Counted from the stretch's first letter, positions 1 to 9,690 are shown. The stretch is 64,000 bases of DNA from Paralithodes platypus (GCA_032716605.1 CM064552.1:5929069-5993068); one strand, 5' to 3'. Notes: generated from the sequence alone by a model not told the origin. A program made the numbers and translations.

Positions 1-177
1 TATAGAGCGATAAAAGATGGCCAAATACGTTAGTTACATACATACCTTAGCTCGCCACAAAGTCCAACCAGAGAAAGGACTACCTGTGCCGGTATTGCCG
101 TCAGCTATGAGTCGGTGGCTTCTGATTGGCTGATGGGGGCTGACGTAGCCGCCTTCCGCCCTCTGCTTCCGCCATTA

Positions 178-362
178 TGCCCCCCCCCCCCCTCCCATAC
201 CTGCTCTACCTTCGACAATCCCCCCACCTTCCTCCGCCTACTCTCTCTTTGTTCAGAGTCCCCTTCCCCCCCCCCCCCAATAACTTCACTCCCTCCGTCC
301 CATCCTCACCTTATATGGGCACGCGATCACTGTTCAGTCCTTCCCCCCCCCCCCCCTCCCTA
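178..362. repeat. C-rich low-complexity tract
   Basis: Three runs of 12-15 C residues (near 180-192, 267-278 and 343-356) sit in pyrimidine-rich sequence. Proline-rich reading frames across it are composition artefacts. Such homopolymers are also prone to length error in assembly. Confidence 0.85.
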
Positions 363-378
363 CCTCCCACATCTAAAT

Positions 379-583
379 CCGGTATCACACGAGCGCATTT
401 CCCCTCAATATTTATCCTCAACACTGGTCTGGCAGCTTATGAAGTCAACATTTTCAATATTTCGGTTACCTAAATTCATCTACCATCACTACTTTCCGAT
501 TCCAGTGCAAAATATTCCAGAAATGTTGCCAGAAAAATGTTGATCATCGAATGTTGACCATAAAAGCTCTCTTGTGATACCGG
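379..583. mobile_element. Family G MITE, short copy
   Basis: The ends are imperfect inverted repeats: the left reads CCGGTATCACACGAGCGC and the right ends in CTCTTGTGATACCGG. The similarity continues inwards for about 60 bases through CAACACTGGTCTGGCAGC and its inverted partner around GTTGCCAGAAAAATGTTGA. A longer copy with the same ends lies at 32597-33232. There is no coding capacity. Confidence 0.6.
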
Positions 584-599
584 CTACGAACCAATTTGA

Positions 600-874
600 C
601 GTCTCTTTTTATTTGGTTTTAGTCACGGTTAAATGATTTTATGCAGCTTAGGAAGGTTGTGTGGGCGTCAGAAAGCTATATAGTTGTGATAGTTTATATA
701 CCATTATTTAGCTATATTTAGACGATTTTGTGCGGTTAAAGAAGGATCTGTGTTAGTAAAAATGGTCAAGAAAGATAGTTCGAAGCCTGTTAATTGTTGG
801 AGGGCCTTTTTAAACTGAATAAAATCGTCTAAAGAATAAATTAATAAAGACGTCGCCGGTACAGAAGGGGTTAA
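600..874. mobile_element. Family A MITE, partial copy
   Basis: The right half is well preserved: AAACTGAATAAAATCGTCTA followed by GACGTCGCCGGTACAGAAGG and a terminal GGTTAA. The left part is degraded. It abuts the next family A copy at a shared TTAA. Confidence 0.55.
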
Positions 875-1312
875 CCAATTCAGTACCGGTGCCGTCCTTT
901 GAATTTTATTCTGGCTACTATTAGACGATCTTATTTACTTCAAAAAGGGCCTCCAGCAATTGAACCCTTGCGAGTTTCAGGCTATAAGGAAGTTGGAGCC
1001 GTGAACATCGATATCAAAGAGAAATGCAATCATAATGTGGGTTTCTGATGGATAAAAAGTATGATATAGTCGGTTTTATATATTTATATATGTATTATGA
1101 CCGTATTTTAGCTGATAACTCTGCTAAATATTGACGGCCACGGCTCCAACTTCCTTATAGACCAAAACTCGCAAGTGGTCAATTAAAAGGCTTCGAACTT
1201 ATCACTTAACCCTTTTTACTACAGCAGATCTTTCTTAAGCTGCATCAAATTGTCTAAATATAGCTAGAATAAAATTCAAAACACGTCACCGGTAGGCCTA
1301 CATAAGGGGTTA
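871..1312. mobile_element. Family A palindromic MITE carrying a nested family B MITE
   Basis: The left arm reads from TTAACC through CAGTACCGGTGCCGTCC and TAGACGAT. The right arm reads AAATTGTCTAAATATAGC through CACGTCACCGGTA to the terminal GGGGTTA. The arms are inverted copies of each other. A family B element (962-1180) interrupts the loop. The same A plus B arrangement recurs at 53299-53711. Confidence 0.75.
962..1180. mobile_element. Family B MITE (219 bp) with AATT target duplication
   Basis: The inverted termini share TTGCGAGTTT and CTATAAGGAAGTTGGAGC with their reverse complements at the right end (GCTCCAACTTCCTTATAG, ACTCGCAAGTGGTC). AATT flanks both sides (958-961 and 1181-1184). 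The uninterrupted loop of another family A copy (about 1753-1770) reads GCAATTAACAGGC, which supports AATT as a duplicated target. No coding capacity. Confidence 0.8.
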
Positions 1313-1388
1313 TTACACAGCTGAATAAAATCGTCTAACCTTAGCCAGAATATTATTATGTTACCTCCACCAACCGACTTTATTCCTA

Positions 1389-1497
1389 AACTCAATTAAT
1401 GAAATCAACAAATGCATGTGACAGTCCAGAGATTCGAACCTAGGATGCTCACACCGAAATTCAGTGCATTTATCCATTGCGCTACGAAGACAGTTAA
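1389..1497 (-). repeat. tRNA-derived SINE (family Q)
   Basis: On the minus strand the head reads like a tRNA: TAGCGCAATGGATAAATGCA is box-A-like and GGTTCGAATCTCTGG contains a box B. It is followed by a tail CATTTGTTGATTTCATTAA shared with copies at 42910-43048 and 49985-50110. The lack of a closed cloverleaf and the common tail argue against a functional tRNA gene. Confidence 0.6.
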
Positions 1498-1663
1498 AGA
1501 ATGGTGGACAAGCCTACGATTTATTATGCAATTTCGAATCCTGCATATCAATCTAAGCATGTACACAATTCCAACTGCACTATCATAGGCTATGGATAGA
1601 TGAATGGAAAGAGTAATTAATGGGGCCTTAACCCTTATTAGAACCAGTGTTCCGGTACGGGAA

Positions 1664-2180
1664 GGTTCAACCCCTTCTGTACCGGCGACGTCTTTTTATT
1701 TTTATTCTGGTTACTATTTGACGATTTTATTCAGTTTAAAAAGGGCTTCCTGCAATTAACAGGCTTCCAACTACCTTACTTAACGTTTTTTTTTTTTTTT
1801 TTTTGTCTACCTCAGATCCTTCTAAGCTGCACAAAATCGTCTAAATATAGCAAGAATAAAATATAAAAACACGTCGCCGGTATCGATGTCTACAGCTCCA
1901 ACTTCCTTATAGAACGAAACTCGCAAGTCTGCCAATTTAATTCCTTAGAAAGTAATTTCTCGATACTTAACCAGTTCAGTACCAGGGACGCCCTTTTTTA
2001 TCATATTCTGGCAACCATTAGCAGATTTTATTCAGCTTAGGAAGGACCTCTAGCGATAATATGACTTCAAACTATCTCTGCCAACCCTTTTCACTACCAT
2101 AGATCCTTCCTAAGCTGCAAAATATCGTCTAAATATAACTAGACTAAATTATAACACCTCGTTGGTACTCAAAGGTTTAA
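1664..2180. mobile_element. Two adjacent family A MITEs, the first ending in half a family B element
   Basis: The first copy (about 1664-1877) starts CCCCTTCTGTACCGGCGACG and reaches CACGTCGCCGGTA in its right arm. It is then replaced by the right half of family B (1878-1941, containing CTCCAACTTCCTTATAGAAC). A run of about 20 T lies in its loop. The second copy (about 1970-2180) has matching arms around AGCTTAGGAAGGACCTCT and ATCCTTCCTAAGCTGC. Confidence 0.65.
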
Positions 2181-2339
2181 TAGAAAAATATAAAGCTACC
2201 GTCTACGTGTCATACTAATGCCAAGATGTCCTAATTAACAATATATTTAACTTCAAATTCCTTGTAATAGACGAGTAATCAAGATGAGGACATGAAAAGT
2301 TACCGTCAGTTGGAACAAAAATGCATAGCGTACAGTACC

Positions 2340-2554
2340 TTAACCCCTTCTGTACCGGCAACATATCTTTAATTTAATTCAAGCTATATTTAGACGATTG
2401 TGTGCAGTTTAAGAAGGACCTGTGATAGTTAAAAAGGTTGGTTGAGATCGTTTGAAGCCTTATTATTGCTAGAGGTCCTTCCTAAGCTGACTGAAATCGT
2501 CTAATAGTTGCCAGAATATGATAAAAGGAAAGTCCCTGGTAGTGAATGGGTTAA
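2340..2554. mobile_element. Family A palindromic MITE
   Basis: TTAACCCCTTCTGTACCGGC opens the copy and GTGAATGGGTTAA closes it. Inverted arms meet around AAGAAGGACCTGTG and AGGTCCTTCCTAAGCTGA. Confidence 0.7.
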
Positions 2555-2888
2555 TGACTGGCTAGGGGTATGGGCAAAATTATAATAATTACCTCCAGCA
2601 ATGATTGTATATGTCCAAGAATACGGACACTCTAAAAACAAATGTAGATGAACACTTGAAAAGGGTAAATAGTGTTCACGCCAATCTACCTATAAGTATG
2701 GTAATAAACTCGTCTAATATAATAATATAGCAGTATATCATTATCAATATGCACAATATTTTGAAAAGGGTAAATAAACCCATTTAAAAGTATTGGTGAT
2801 AGTAAACCCATCTAATTCATATTTGTTTTCACCAACCCACCAATTAATTTACAAATAAACCTAACTAATGAACTCAATTAAAATAATA
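2555..2888. other. AT-rich spacer
   Basis: No reading frame, RNA gene or clear repeat was recognised. There are short direct repeats such as TTGAAAAGGGTAAATA (near 2656 and 2760). Confidence 0.5.
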
Positions 2889-4037
2889 CAGTCCTCCCTC
2901 GGGTAGCGCGGCTTTGGACAGTGCGGTTTTGGTCTAACGCGGGTACCCCTAGTGTGCCGAGTCAGCATCTAACACGGTTTTATTTATGTAGCGCGCTCTG
3001 TGGTCGGCTGGGGGCTCGGCATCTCTCGCCATATCTCGGCCGTGACGTCAGACTCGGTAGACTCGTGGAGGAATATTTTGGAGGGGTTACCTGGCCACAA
3101 GCTAGACCTGCCAGGTGAGCGTCAGAGGGTAGAAGCTGCGGTTGAACAGGCAGTGGCAGCAGCTCGTAACGTGGCAGGCCTACAAGATATCAACGAGGAA
3201 GACGTCCGAGAGATGATTGTTCCACCTGAGCAGGATCCCGAGGACTTACTGCAGGAATTGGATGAGGAACTAGCGGATGAAGAAGCGCCTGCCGAAGATG
3301 GAGTTAACGATGGAGACCCTATCACCAGTGACTTACGTGAGATCGTCGAGTTGGCTGATCGCTTGGCTGACCGTATCCAGAACAAGGATCCAAATAGGGA
3401 TAGGGCTCGAGCAACGTCTATGCAACTCTCAACTCTGCTGAGACACTACTCCGAGATGTTTACTGAGAGGGTCAATGCTCGCCAACAGAGAAGGATCACA
3501 GAGTTTTTCCGTGACCGCCAGGAACAGCAGAAACGGCCGCAGGGTGACGATTTGGAGGAGGAAGAACGCCAGCTGGGTGACGATTCGGACTCCCTCCCTT
3601 CTGACGTTGGCATTGACGACATGTCATTGTTCTCAGGGTTTGGCAATGACGACCAGAACCTGGGAAGGCCTTCAACCTCCTCTCAGTGACGCCCATCTTG
3701 GTGTCGTGGGGGAGGGGGCAGGCGGGCGGGCGGGCGGGCGGGCGGGAGAGAGAGGGAGGCGACGCACCACATCCACAGCACCACTCGACAAGGTAATGAA
3801 CAGTAACTTACCTGTGTCTCATTTCATAGATATGATCTGTAAAATAGGGTTAGGTTGTCTGTTACTAATGTTTGATCCATATTTGGTAAGGTTATTGGGT
3901 GGTAAATGGTCAAAAAGGTGACTTTGGGGAAGTCGTCAGAACCAATAGAATTAATCCCATAAGTTCTTTGCTTTGTGTAGCGCGTGTTTGCGTAGCGGTC
4001 CCAGTACGATATACCCGCGCTACCCGAGGGAGGAGTG
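2889..4037 (+). mobile_element. Internally deleted Tigger/pogo-type DNA transposon
   Basis: The inverted termini are CAGTCCTCCCTCGGGTAGCG at the left and, inverted at the right, CACTCCTCCCTCGGGTAGCG. TA dinucleotides flank both ends (2887-2888, 4038-4039), as expected for the Tc1/mariner/pogo superfamily. The termini resemble Tigger-type ends in beginning CA-TCC-CTCG. At 1149 bp it is too short for a whole transposase and keeps only the C-terminal coding part. Confidence 0.8.
3000..3689 (+). pseudogene. C-terminal remnant of a Tigger-type transposase (open frame, 229 codons)
   Basis: The frame is open from an ATG at 3000 to TGA at 3687-3689. From about residue 45 it is acidic and helical, with runs such as EEDVREMI, LLQELDEELADEEAP and RVNARQQRRITEFFRD. 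This arrangement mirrors the C-terminal tail of the complete Tigger-type transposase at 10166-12271 (an acidic domain, then VNERRQT). The helix-turn-helix DNA-binding domains and the DDE/D catalytic core are absent. The first 40 or so residues lie in terminal-repeat-derived sequence and are probably not original coding. A C-rich/GGGC run (3715-3740) follows the stop. It is probably a deletion derivative; a retained function as a truncated protein cannot be excluded because the frame is unbroken. Confidence 0.6.
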
Positions 4038-4169
4038 TAAATACACGTGGTAAGCTACTCCAAGGACTCGAATTCACATCAAAATCATTAGAGCGTTAAA
4101 TCACAATCACTATACACAATAATTCAATACATGAAAAGGGTAAATCAAGTGTCCACAGCAATAAACCCA

Positions 4170-4299
4170 TTTAACCTAGCTTTTCTAAACGATTTTGTGC
4201 AGCTTATGAAGGATCTGCGGTAGTAAAAAGGATTAATTATGAAAGTTCGAATCCTGTTAATGGTTGGAGACCCTACTTTAACTTAATAAAATCGTCTAT
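4170..4299. mobile_element. Family A MITE, partial
   Basis: The arms pair around AACGATTTTGTGCAGCTTA and AACTTAATAAAATCGTCTA. Outer terminal repeats are missing on at least one side. Confidence 0.55.
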
Positions 4300-4302
4300 T
4301 AT

Positions 4303-4830
4303 TCTATCTATCTATCTATATGCTCAGGCCCAATCCCCATTTTGGGGGTAGCCGACTCAAGACAGAGCAAGAACAGGGAAAAAACAACATAAAACAACAA
4401 ATAAACAGATAAAAAGCACAAACTCACACGCACATCCAGGTCACCCAGAGACCAGGGTCACCAAGGCGAAGAATGAAAGATCAGGTCGAAGGTAGACAAA
4501 AATCACAGCAAGATGCAAAATAAAAATGCACTACTGAGGGGAATTGAGTCAGCTCGGTCGCTGAAGAGAAAAATCAGGTCAGGAGCCTAATACCTAGCCA
4601 GGCCAGGGAGGCATGTGATATAGGCTGCCCGAGGACAACCGAATGGAACAGAATAAGAACAGAAGGGGAAAAACATAGAAAGAGGAAAGAAAACTAAACA
4701 AAATTAGTCAACGAAAGCTCGAGAGGAGAGGAAGGGAAATTACCACAACAATCCCCCATCAAGCCCCAGTCGTCGGCCCCGAAGCCCCCCAACCGCGACA
4801 AGGAGAGTGGTACCAGGGGGGTCTATTTAT
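4303..4830 (-). repeat. Dispersed repeat (family K), retroposon-like 3' end
   Basis: On the minus strand the sequence ends GAGCATATAGATAGATAGAT, a short tandem tail typical of non-LTR elements. A shorter, diverged copy sharing GGGGGTGGCCAACTCGAGAC-like sequence lies at 19140-19330. No open reading frame of note. Confidence 0.45.
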
Positions 4831-4945
4831 TGTAGTGTAATGCATTCTAAGTGTTACTGAATTCCTTCAGAAGAACTGGCGCTTTCAAGAAACAAAAGAC
4901 CAGATTATTATTAATATTATTATTTTTATTACCTAATAATTTGCG

Positions 4946-5071
4946 GCATAAAGGTTGTAGCCCTATGTCAGGAAGTGTGAAGACAAAGTCCTGCAGCACC
5001 CTGAGACAAGTGTATTGTTCAATGTATCCTCCAGCCACAGTTTGAGGTAACGCCCAACGTACATTCGCGCT
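4946..5071 (-). other. Candidate coding exon of unknown gene
   Basis: On the minus strand an AG preceded by CACTTATT begins a stretch that stays open in one frame and ends TTATTAG|GTAATA, a usable splice donor. The encoded peptide contains VRWALPQTVAGG and LQDFVFTLPDIGLQPL, which is not low complexity. No family was recognised and there is no conserved neighbour exon. It may be a chance open frame, or an exon fragment carried by a repeat. Confidence 0.2.
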
Positions 5072-5185
5072 AATAAGTGATGTCTCGGCACCAAGTATGT
5101 TTTGATCAATAATTGGTATCAGCAATATCTAAGCTTCATTTTTTCATATCGAGTGAAATATAAAAACATTTTCCTACACTTACTG

Positions 5186-5250
5186 CTGGCAGTAGGGGAA
5201 GGTTCCGGGAGGCAGTCCAAAAGTTTGCGGGGGTCGGCGTTGGAGGGAGC

Positions 5251-5296
<46 letters not shown>

Positions 5297-5772
5297 GTTC
5301 AGTTTCCATAGGACGAAGAATAAAAAATTCATCTGAGGCAGATTCCATACCCACCATGGAGCCACTATTAGAAGACGGGATTACCGCCCTAGGAATTCTC
5401 TCAGAGATACACCCTTCTCAATGTACTTTAAGGGCCTTTGATCCGTCGATCCCAGACCCAGCACAAGGGTCAGGGTTTGGCATGAAAGCTTCCCCTCGCT
5501 CGAACACGTCGGGTACCACAGTTCGACGGATGAAGGGATTGCCGACCCACAACACCCTCCAACGAAACCAAGGAGTGAGGATGGTCGTTTACCACATGAG
5601 CAGTCACGGTGCTCCCAAGGGAAGGGGCAGAGGGAAGAAGAGAAAAACGAAAAACAGAAAGTATGAGATATGATAGTGCCCACTACAATTAGTTGGGGGC
5701 GGCAGGAAAGGTGGACAGGCGGTCTGCACTCCCCTCCTGCCACCTCCGTCAGCCCCCGCACGTGTTCAAACC
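5186..5772. repeat. Uncharacterised block with (ATT)n microsatellite
   Basis: An (ATT)n tract at about 5250-5295 is followed by about 470 bases of GC-richer sequence with an open minus frame of 126 codons (5381-5761) and a plus frame of 105 codons (5356-5673). Neither product shows a recognisable domain. It looks like a fragment of an unidentified mobile element rather than a host gene. Confidence 0.35.
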
Positions 5773-5843
5773 TGAAACCAACAAAGTAGGCAGAGCGGGG
5801 GATGACAAAACATAATATGTAATAACTATAGAATACAGATACT

Positions 5844-6363
5844 ATGGCGGGTGCCCAACCCCGAAAGGGGTTGAAATAGGGGAGCTATCCCCCCGCCAAA
5901 GGCGGCTTTCTAGGGCCTTTCCTAGCTGATGCTGTGAGGATTGGGTTCTAGTCATGTGGTGATGGGCTGGTCTATCAGAGTGAGAGCTGAGCAATCTCTG
6001 CCATACCCATAGCTTACTCTGACTGTTCCTTTAACTTATATATTTTCTAGATCTCAAGTGACGGCGTCTCTTCCGTGGATTGACCTCCCAATCTACCAAG
6101 ATTGGAAGCCAAAGCGTCACATTTTTCCCTTGCCCCTCAACTTTCTCTTCATAATTGCTGAGGGGCACAGGGCCCAGGGTGGGGCTTTGGTTTCCCGGGC
6201 GTTTCCGCACCCTCCTCAGCTCCCCGCCATGGGGAGTGGCTTCGGTCACCCAGGCTTTATTGTGGTCGGCAGGGAGGGTTCTGTGGGGGCGTTCGGTTAT
6301 GGCCTTGGAATTGCTCGGGGCCTTGGGGCTGTTCGGCCAGGCAGCTTGGGGAACAACAACAAC
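5844..6363 (+). mobile_element. Retroposon (family R) with (AAC)n tail and perfect 20-bp target duplication
   Basis: The 520-bp element starts ATGGCGGGTGCCCAACCCCG, has a GC-rich foldable 5' part, and ends GGGGAACAACAACAAC. The flanks 5824-5843 and 6364-6383 are identical over 20 bases (AACTATAGAATACAGATACT), the signature of target-primed reverse transcription. A second full-length copy is at 51343-51857 and a 5'-truncated copy at about 6546-6783. No convincing protein, so it is a SINE or the short derivative of a LINE. Confidence 0.85.
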
Positions 6364-6545
6364 AACTATAGAATACAGATACTCACCGAGATTATCCATG
6401 GTGTGGAGTATGCTTACCCTTTGCTATCATCATCATCACCACCACTTCTGAAATTGTCACCACAGTGCATAATTCCAGAACACCACCACCCGACACCACC
6501 CTCATCCTCCTAGATCACCACACATTCATACTGATCACCATCACC

Positions 6546-6783
6546 AGCCCCTCAACTTTCCTTTCATAATTGCTGAGGGGCACAGGGCCTTGGGTGGGGC
6601 TTTTGGTTCCAAGGCATTTCCGCACCCTCCTCAACTCCCCGCCTTGGAGTGGCTTTGGTCTACTGGGCTTTATTATTGGTGAGCAGGGAGGGTTCTGTGG
6701 GGGGCGCTCAGTTATGGACTTGGCCTTGCTCGGGACCTTGGGGCTGTTGGGTCAGACAGCCTGTGGAACAGCAACAACAACAA
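6546..6783 (+). mobile_element. 5'-truncated family R retroposon
   Basis: It matches the 3' half of the 5844-6363 copy from CCCCTCAACTTTC to the (AAC)n-rich tail, with small indels. 5' truncation with a preserved 3' end is the pattern expected of reverse-transcribed elements. Confidence 0.75.
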
Positions 6784-6861
6784 AACAACCAGCACCACAT
6801 ACTTCCCCTTTCAGATATCCCCTTGCCCTTCGAAATAACTTCCACATTCAACACCCAAGTT

Positions 6862-7149
6862 CACCATCACTCATCCAGGTGTCGATTTCTTCCTGGCGAG
6901 CGATAGCGAGCCAGAATTGTATGGAGAAATCCGGCTTCGCCGCAGAAATTTTTCTATCGGAAAATGTACAAATTTAGCTTGCTGTAAAAAAATTATATAT
7001 ACAGTACTGTGTATATGCTGGCTTGCTACTGCTCGCCAGGAAAATATTTACACCTGGATGGGGGTAAACAGTAGGCTGAATGGGGCCGATTGGATACAAG
7101 CCAAAGAAAGAGGGGGAGAAAGAGAAAAAAATGAGGTGGGCCCCCTTAA
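6862..7149. mobile_element. Family D (subtype 2) palindromic MITE, left end truncated
   Basis: The inverted arms read CCAGGTGTCGATTTCTTCC with TGGCGAGCGATAGCGAGCCA on the left and GCTCGCCAGGAAAATATT with CACCTGGATGGGGG on the right. The right end reaches GGCCCCCTTAA. Better-preserved copies are at 60280-60667 and 62182-62566. Confidence 0.65.
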
Positions 7150-7172
7150 AAAATATGGGAGGGCTCTCACCT

Positions 7173-9058
7173 TTATGAGTTGCACCTGTCGCAGATGACA
7201 GTGTAGTGGTGGTGACAGACTGGCTTGCGGCAGGTGGTGTACCTCAACCTGGTCCTCCCAGTCGTGTCCTTGGGGCACAGGTGACACCGTTGCCTCTGGT
7301 CTAACTTCGCCCTGGAGGAGTCGGGGTCATCCTGGGGTGACAGCTCGAAGGGGATGTTGAAGGCCTGGCCGATGAATGTCCCGAGGCCTTTTGACAGGTT
7401 GGTGTGCTCGTGGAGACACAATGCTGCCCAGGGGTGGCAGAATTCCTCAGCAACCTCATATCCAAAGTTGACCCTGTTCAGTATATTGTTCTTGTACTTG
7501 TGATTATGGATATGTGCATTTGTCATGGCCAGGTTGATAATCCCATAGAACAAGCACAGGGGCCACAGTCGGGTCTTCCTGCTGCAGGTAGTAGCGGCGC
7601 AGAGCTGGTCGAAGGTGGTGTCGAAACCATAAAAAAATGTTTTATTAATAAGCTCAGGTAAGTACAAACTAGTGCATGTATAATTTTCCCCCAAAAAATC
7701 CAGAGCAGGTAAGTAATTCATGTGTTAAAAAAGGTAAATGGCAAATTATCTCTTTATAGACTACAACAGTTAAGTAACTAATAAACCCAGGTAAGGTAAG
7801 CCCAGGTAAGTACACGTCAACAGGTAAGTTATTAGTTAGCACAGGTAATAAAAGGATAGAACGGTATTGACTTCCCCAGGTAAGTATATAAATAATGTAC
7901 ATAATGTAAATAATAACACAGGTAAGCATGCACCCGTAGGTGCATGACAAACTCACGATTTGTGAGCAGCGACCATTATAATAGATATTACTTCTGCAGG
8001 AGGGTTAGTCCACTGAGTAATTATAAGTTAGACAGTAGAACATGTGGATTTAGAACTTACTTTGCAGGTTTGTTGGGCAGGTACATCCGGAAGACGAAGT
8101 TCCCACGGAAGGGTACCAGCAAATCTTAATGCCCTCATTAGGAAGGCTAAGCGGCGTTCAGACAAGGTGTCACAGTAGAGAGATGCCTCACAAAGAGGGT
8201 GCCACATCTGCGCTGTCGCCACATGATTATCATTCTTGACGCCTCACATTACTAGGATGCCCAATAACGCCTTCATTTCTATCAGCCCCATATGTTGGAC
8301 GGTGTAGATATCCTTGATTTTGTAATGGTCCTTCATAGTATTAATTTTCTTGTTAGTATGCATGCAGACTTCCGCCAAGAACGTGTCACTTATGAAGAGG
8401 GATAGTAATTCTGCTGGAGTTTTCGCTGCATCAGTATACAAGGTGCCCCCCTCCTCTATCCTAAATGTTCTTGTCAGTGTGGGTAATGCAGGGTTGGGAT
8501 CTCGGTGCCCAATCGTGCCATCCCTGGCCTGGGCTTCAGGTGAGTCGTAGTCAAGAATGGCTTCCCCCTCGGCAGGTTGCAGAGGGCCCCTCCTTCTCTT
8601 ATGGCTTCTAAGCTCGTTGGGTGACAAGTCAGCTTCAGGAGATGTAGTAGGTGCCTCAGGGGTATCAAGTGGGTGGCAAGGGGCTGTGCAGGTGCGGTGC
8701 CAGACGCGCCAGGTAAAGGTAAAGGGCTGTCAACGTCTTCGTCAGAGTTGTCTGGGTCAGGAACATCATTTTTGAGCCTCCTGAACATACTAAGGGACTC
8801 CCTTACCCTCCTGAGAGAGCCAGTACGTGTTGTAATACTGGCAGCAGAAGTGGAAGTAGGCAAGAGTTCTGGCGTGTCGAGCGGTGTGGCGCCAGATTGG
8901 GAGGAATGTGTGTTGCCACTCTCAGCCTCGTCCATTTCATCGGTATCGTCATGTATCTCGTCTGGCTCAAGGGCCTGGCCTTCCATATCACTGGCATCAC
9001 CATCACTCATGGTGCAGAATGCCACTGCCTCCTCCACACTCCATGAACGACGAGCCAT
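7173..9058 (-). pseudogene. piggyBac-type transposase pseudogene lacking its catalytic core
   Basis: Reading on the minus strand, a start at 9058 gives an acidic N-terminal region (EPDEIHDDTDEMDEAESG). The frame shifts near 8670, then reads PAELLSLFISDTFLAEV and MGLIEMKALLGILVM, both typical of the piggyBac transposase fold (DUF4772/DDE_Tnp_1_7 type). An in-frame TGA follows at 8246-8244. The same frame resumes with MWHPLCEASLYCDTLSER and LAFLMRALRF, then shifts again to FRMYLPNKPAK near 8060. The region that should hold the catalytic aspartates (roughly 200 residues) is missing. After about 400 bases of non-homologous sequence, homology returns at about 7640 with FDTTFDQLCAATTCSRKTR and RLWPLCLFYGIINLAMTNAH. 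It ends in the C-terminal cysteine-rich domain (CHLCP, TTCRKPVCHHHYTVICDRC), with the stop at 7175-7173. It cannot encode an active enzyme. Confidence 0.85.
7640..8060 (+). other. Filler inside the piggyBac relic with a cluster of splice-donor-like motifs
   Basis: The octamer CAGGTAAG occurs on the plus strand at 7655, 7706, 7788, 7803, 7821, 7877 and 7919. Related forms are CAGGTAAT at 7842 and CAGTTAAG at 7767. Spacing is irregular (15-82 bases) and the sequence between them is AT-rich. It exactly replaces the missing transposase core. It may be a decayed minisatellite; whether it has any role in splicing is unknown. Confidence 0.7.
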
Positions 9059-9117
9059 GGTAAATCTGAAAACAAAAAATAAAAATAATGAAATGGGGTA
9101 TAAATTCCTGACCCGCA

Positions 9118-9535
9118 GTACAGTATGACAATATCAGACACGCTAGCCTGCGTCAGCTTGTTCACCCACCATCTGGCTAAGTGGCAGTCAAGGAAGCCCT
9201 GCGGTACCCGTCGACGGGGAACTCTTACAAGAACCTGCAGTACAGCTTCCGTGTGGTCCACAACACCATCTCCCTCACTGTTCCTGAGAAGTGCAAGGCC
9301 ATAATTGCGGAGTATCAGCCAGAAGTTCTGTCCTGTCCTCGAACGCCACAATTTGGCCAGCGGTGGAATTTTCACCACGCTATTGGTGCCATTGATCATA
9401 ATGCCATCCGCTCCCTTTCCAAGTGTGGATCCACCTTCTTCAACTTCAAAGGGTTCCACTCCATTGTGCTGCTGGCGTTAGTGGAACAAGTTCCTCTTTT
9501 GTGACGTGGGTGCCAGTGGGTGTGGGTCTGACAGT
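9118..9535 (+). pseudogene. PIF/Harbinger-type transposase fragment
   Basis: The plus strand encodes DNIRHASLRQLVHPPSG, a stop (TAA at 9178-9180), then VKEALRYPSTGNSYKNLQYS, HNTISLTVPEKC, FHHAIGAIDHNAIR and FFNFKGFHSIVLLALVEQ. These follow the order of the helix-turn-helix linker and the first catalytic block of Harbinger transposases (GAIDG...H and NYKGFHSIVLLA...). After VEQVPLL the frame shifts to CDVGASGCGSDS, matching the second block (VDVGANGRISDG). At least one nonsense and one frameshift mutation are present, and the C-terminal catalytic Glu region is absent. It lies back to back with the piggyBac relic and next to a minus-strand frame that may be the element's second protein. Confidence 0.8.
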
Positions 9536-9690
9536 CCATGGAGGGGTTTTCTCGTCATAGAGAATTGGGTGTTCCTTGAGCCACTCAACCACGTCATTCT
9601 CTTCCCGTTCACACAGGGTCACTCTGGTCACTTTCCCTTTCTTCTTAGTTCCGTAGGCAGAGCTGTTTGCCTTGCAAGTCTCTCAAGAAC
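9505..9690 (-). pseudogene. Possible MADF-like DNA-binding protein fragment of the Harbinger element
   Basis: The minus strand reads a basic KKKGKV stretch followed by LCEREENDVVEWLKEHPILY and DEKT. This resembles the start of a MADF domain (acidic residues, a hydrophobic helix, then P-x-LYD). Harbinger-type elements often carry a second, MADF or Myb/SANT-like gene beside the transposase. Only about 40 relevant residues remain, so the match is suggestive. Confidence 0.4.

Noticed and set aside
115..543. Two overlapping proline-rich frames near the start
   Set aside because: They arise from C homopolymers and end in family G MITE sequence; no domain or splice context.
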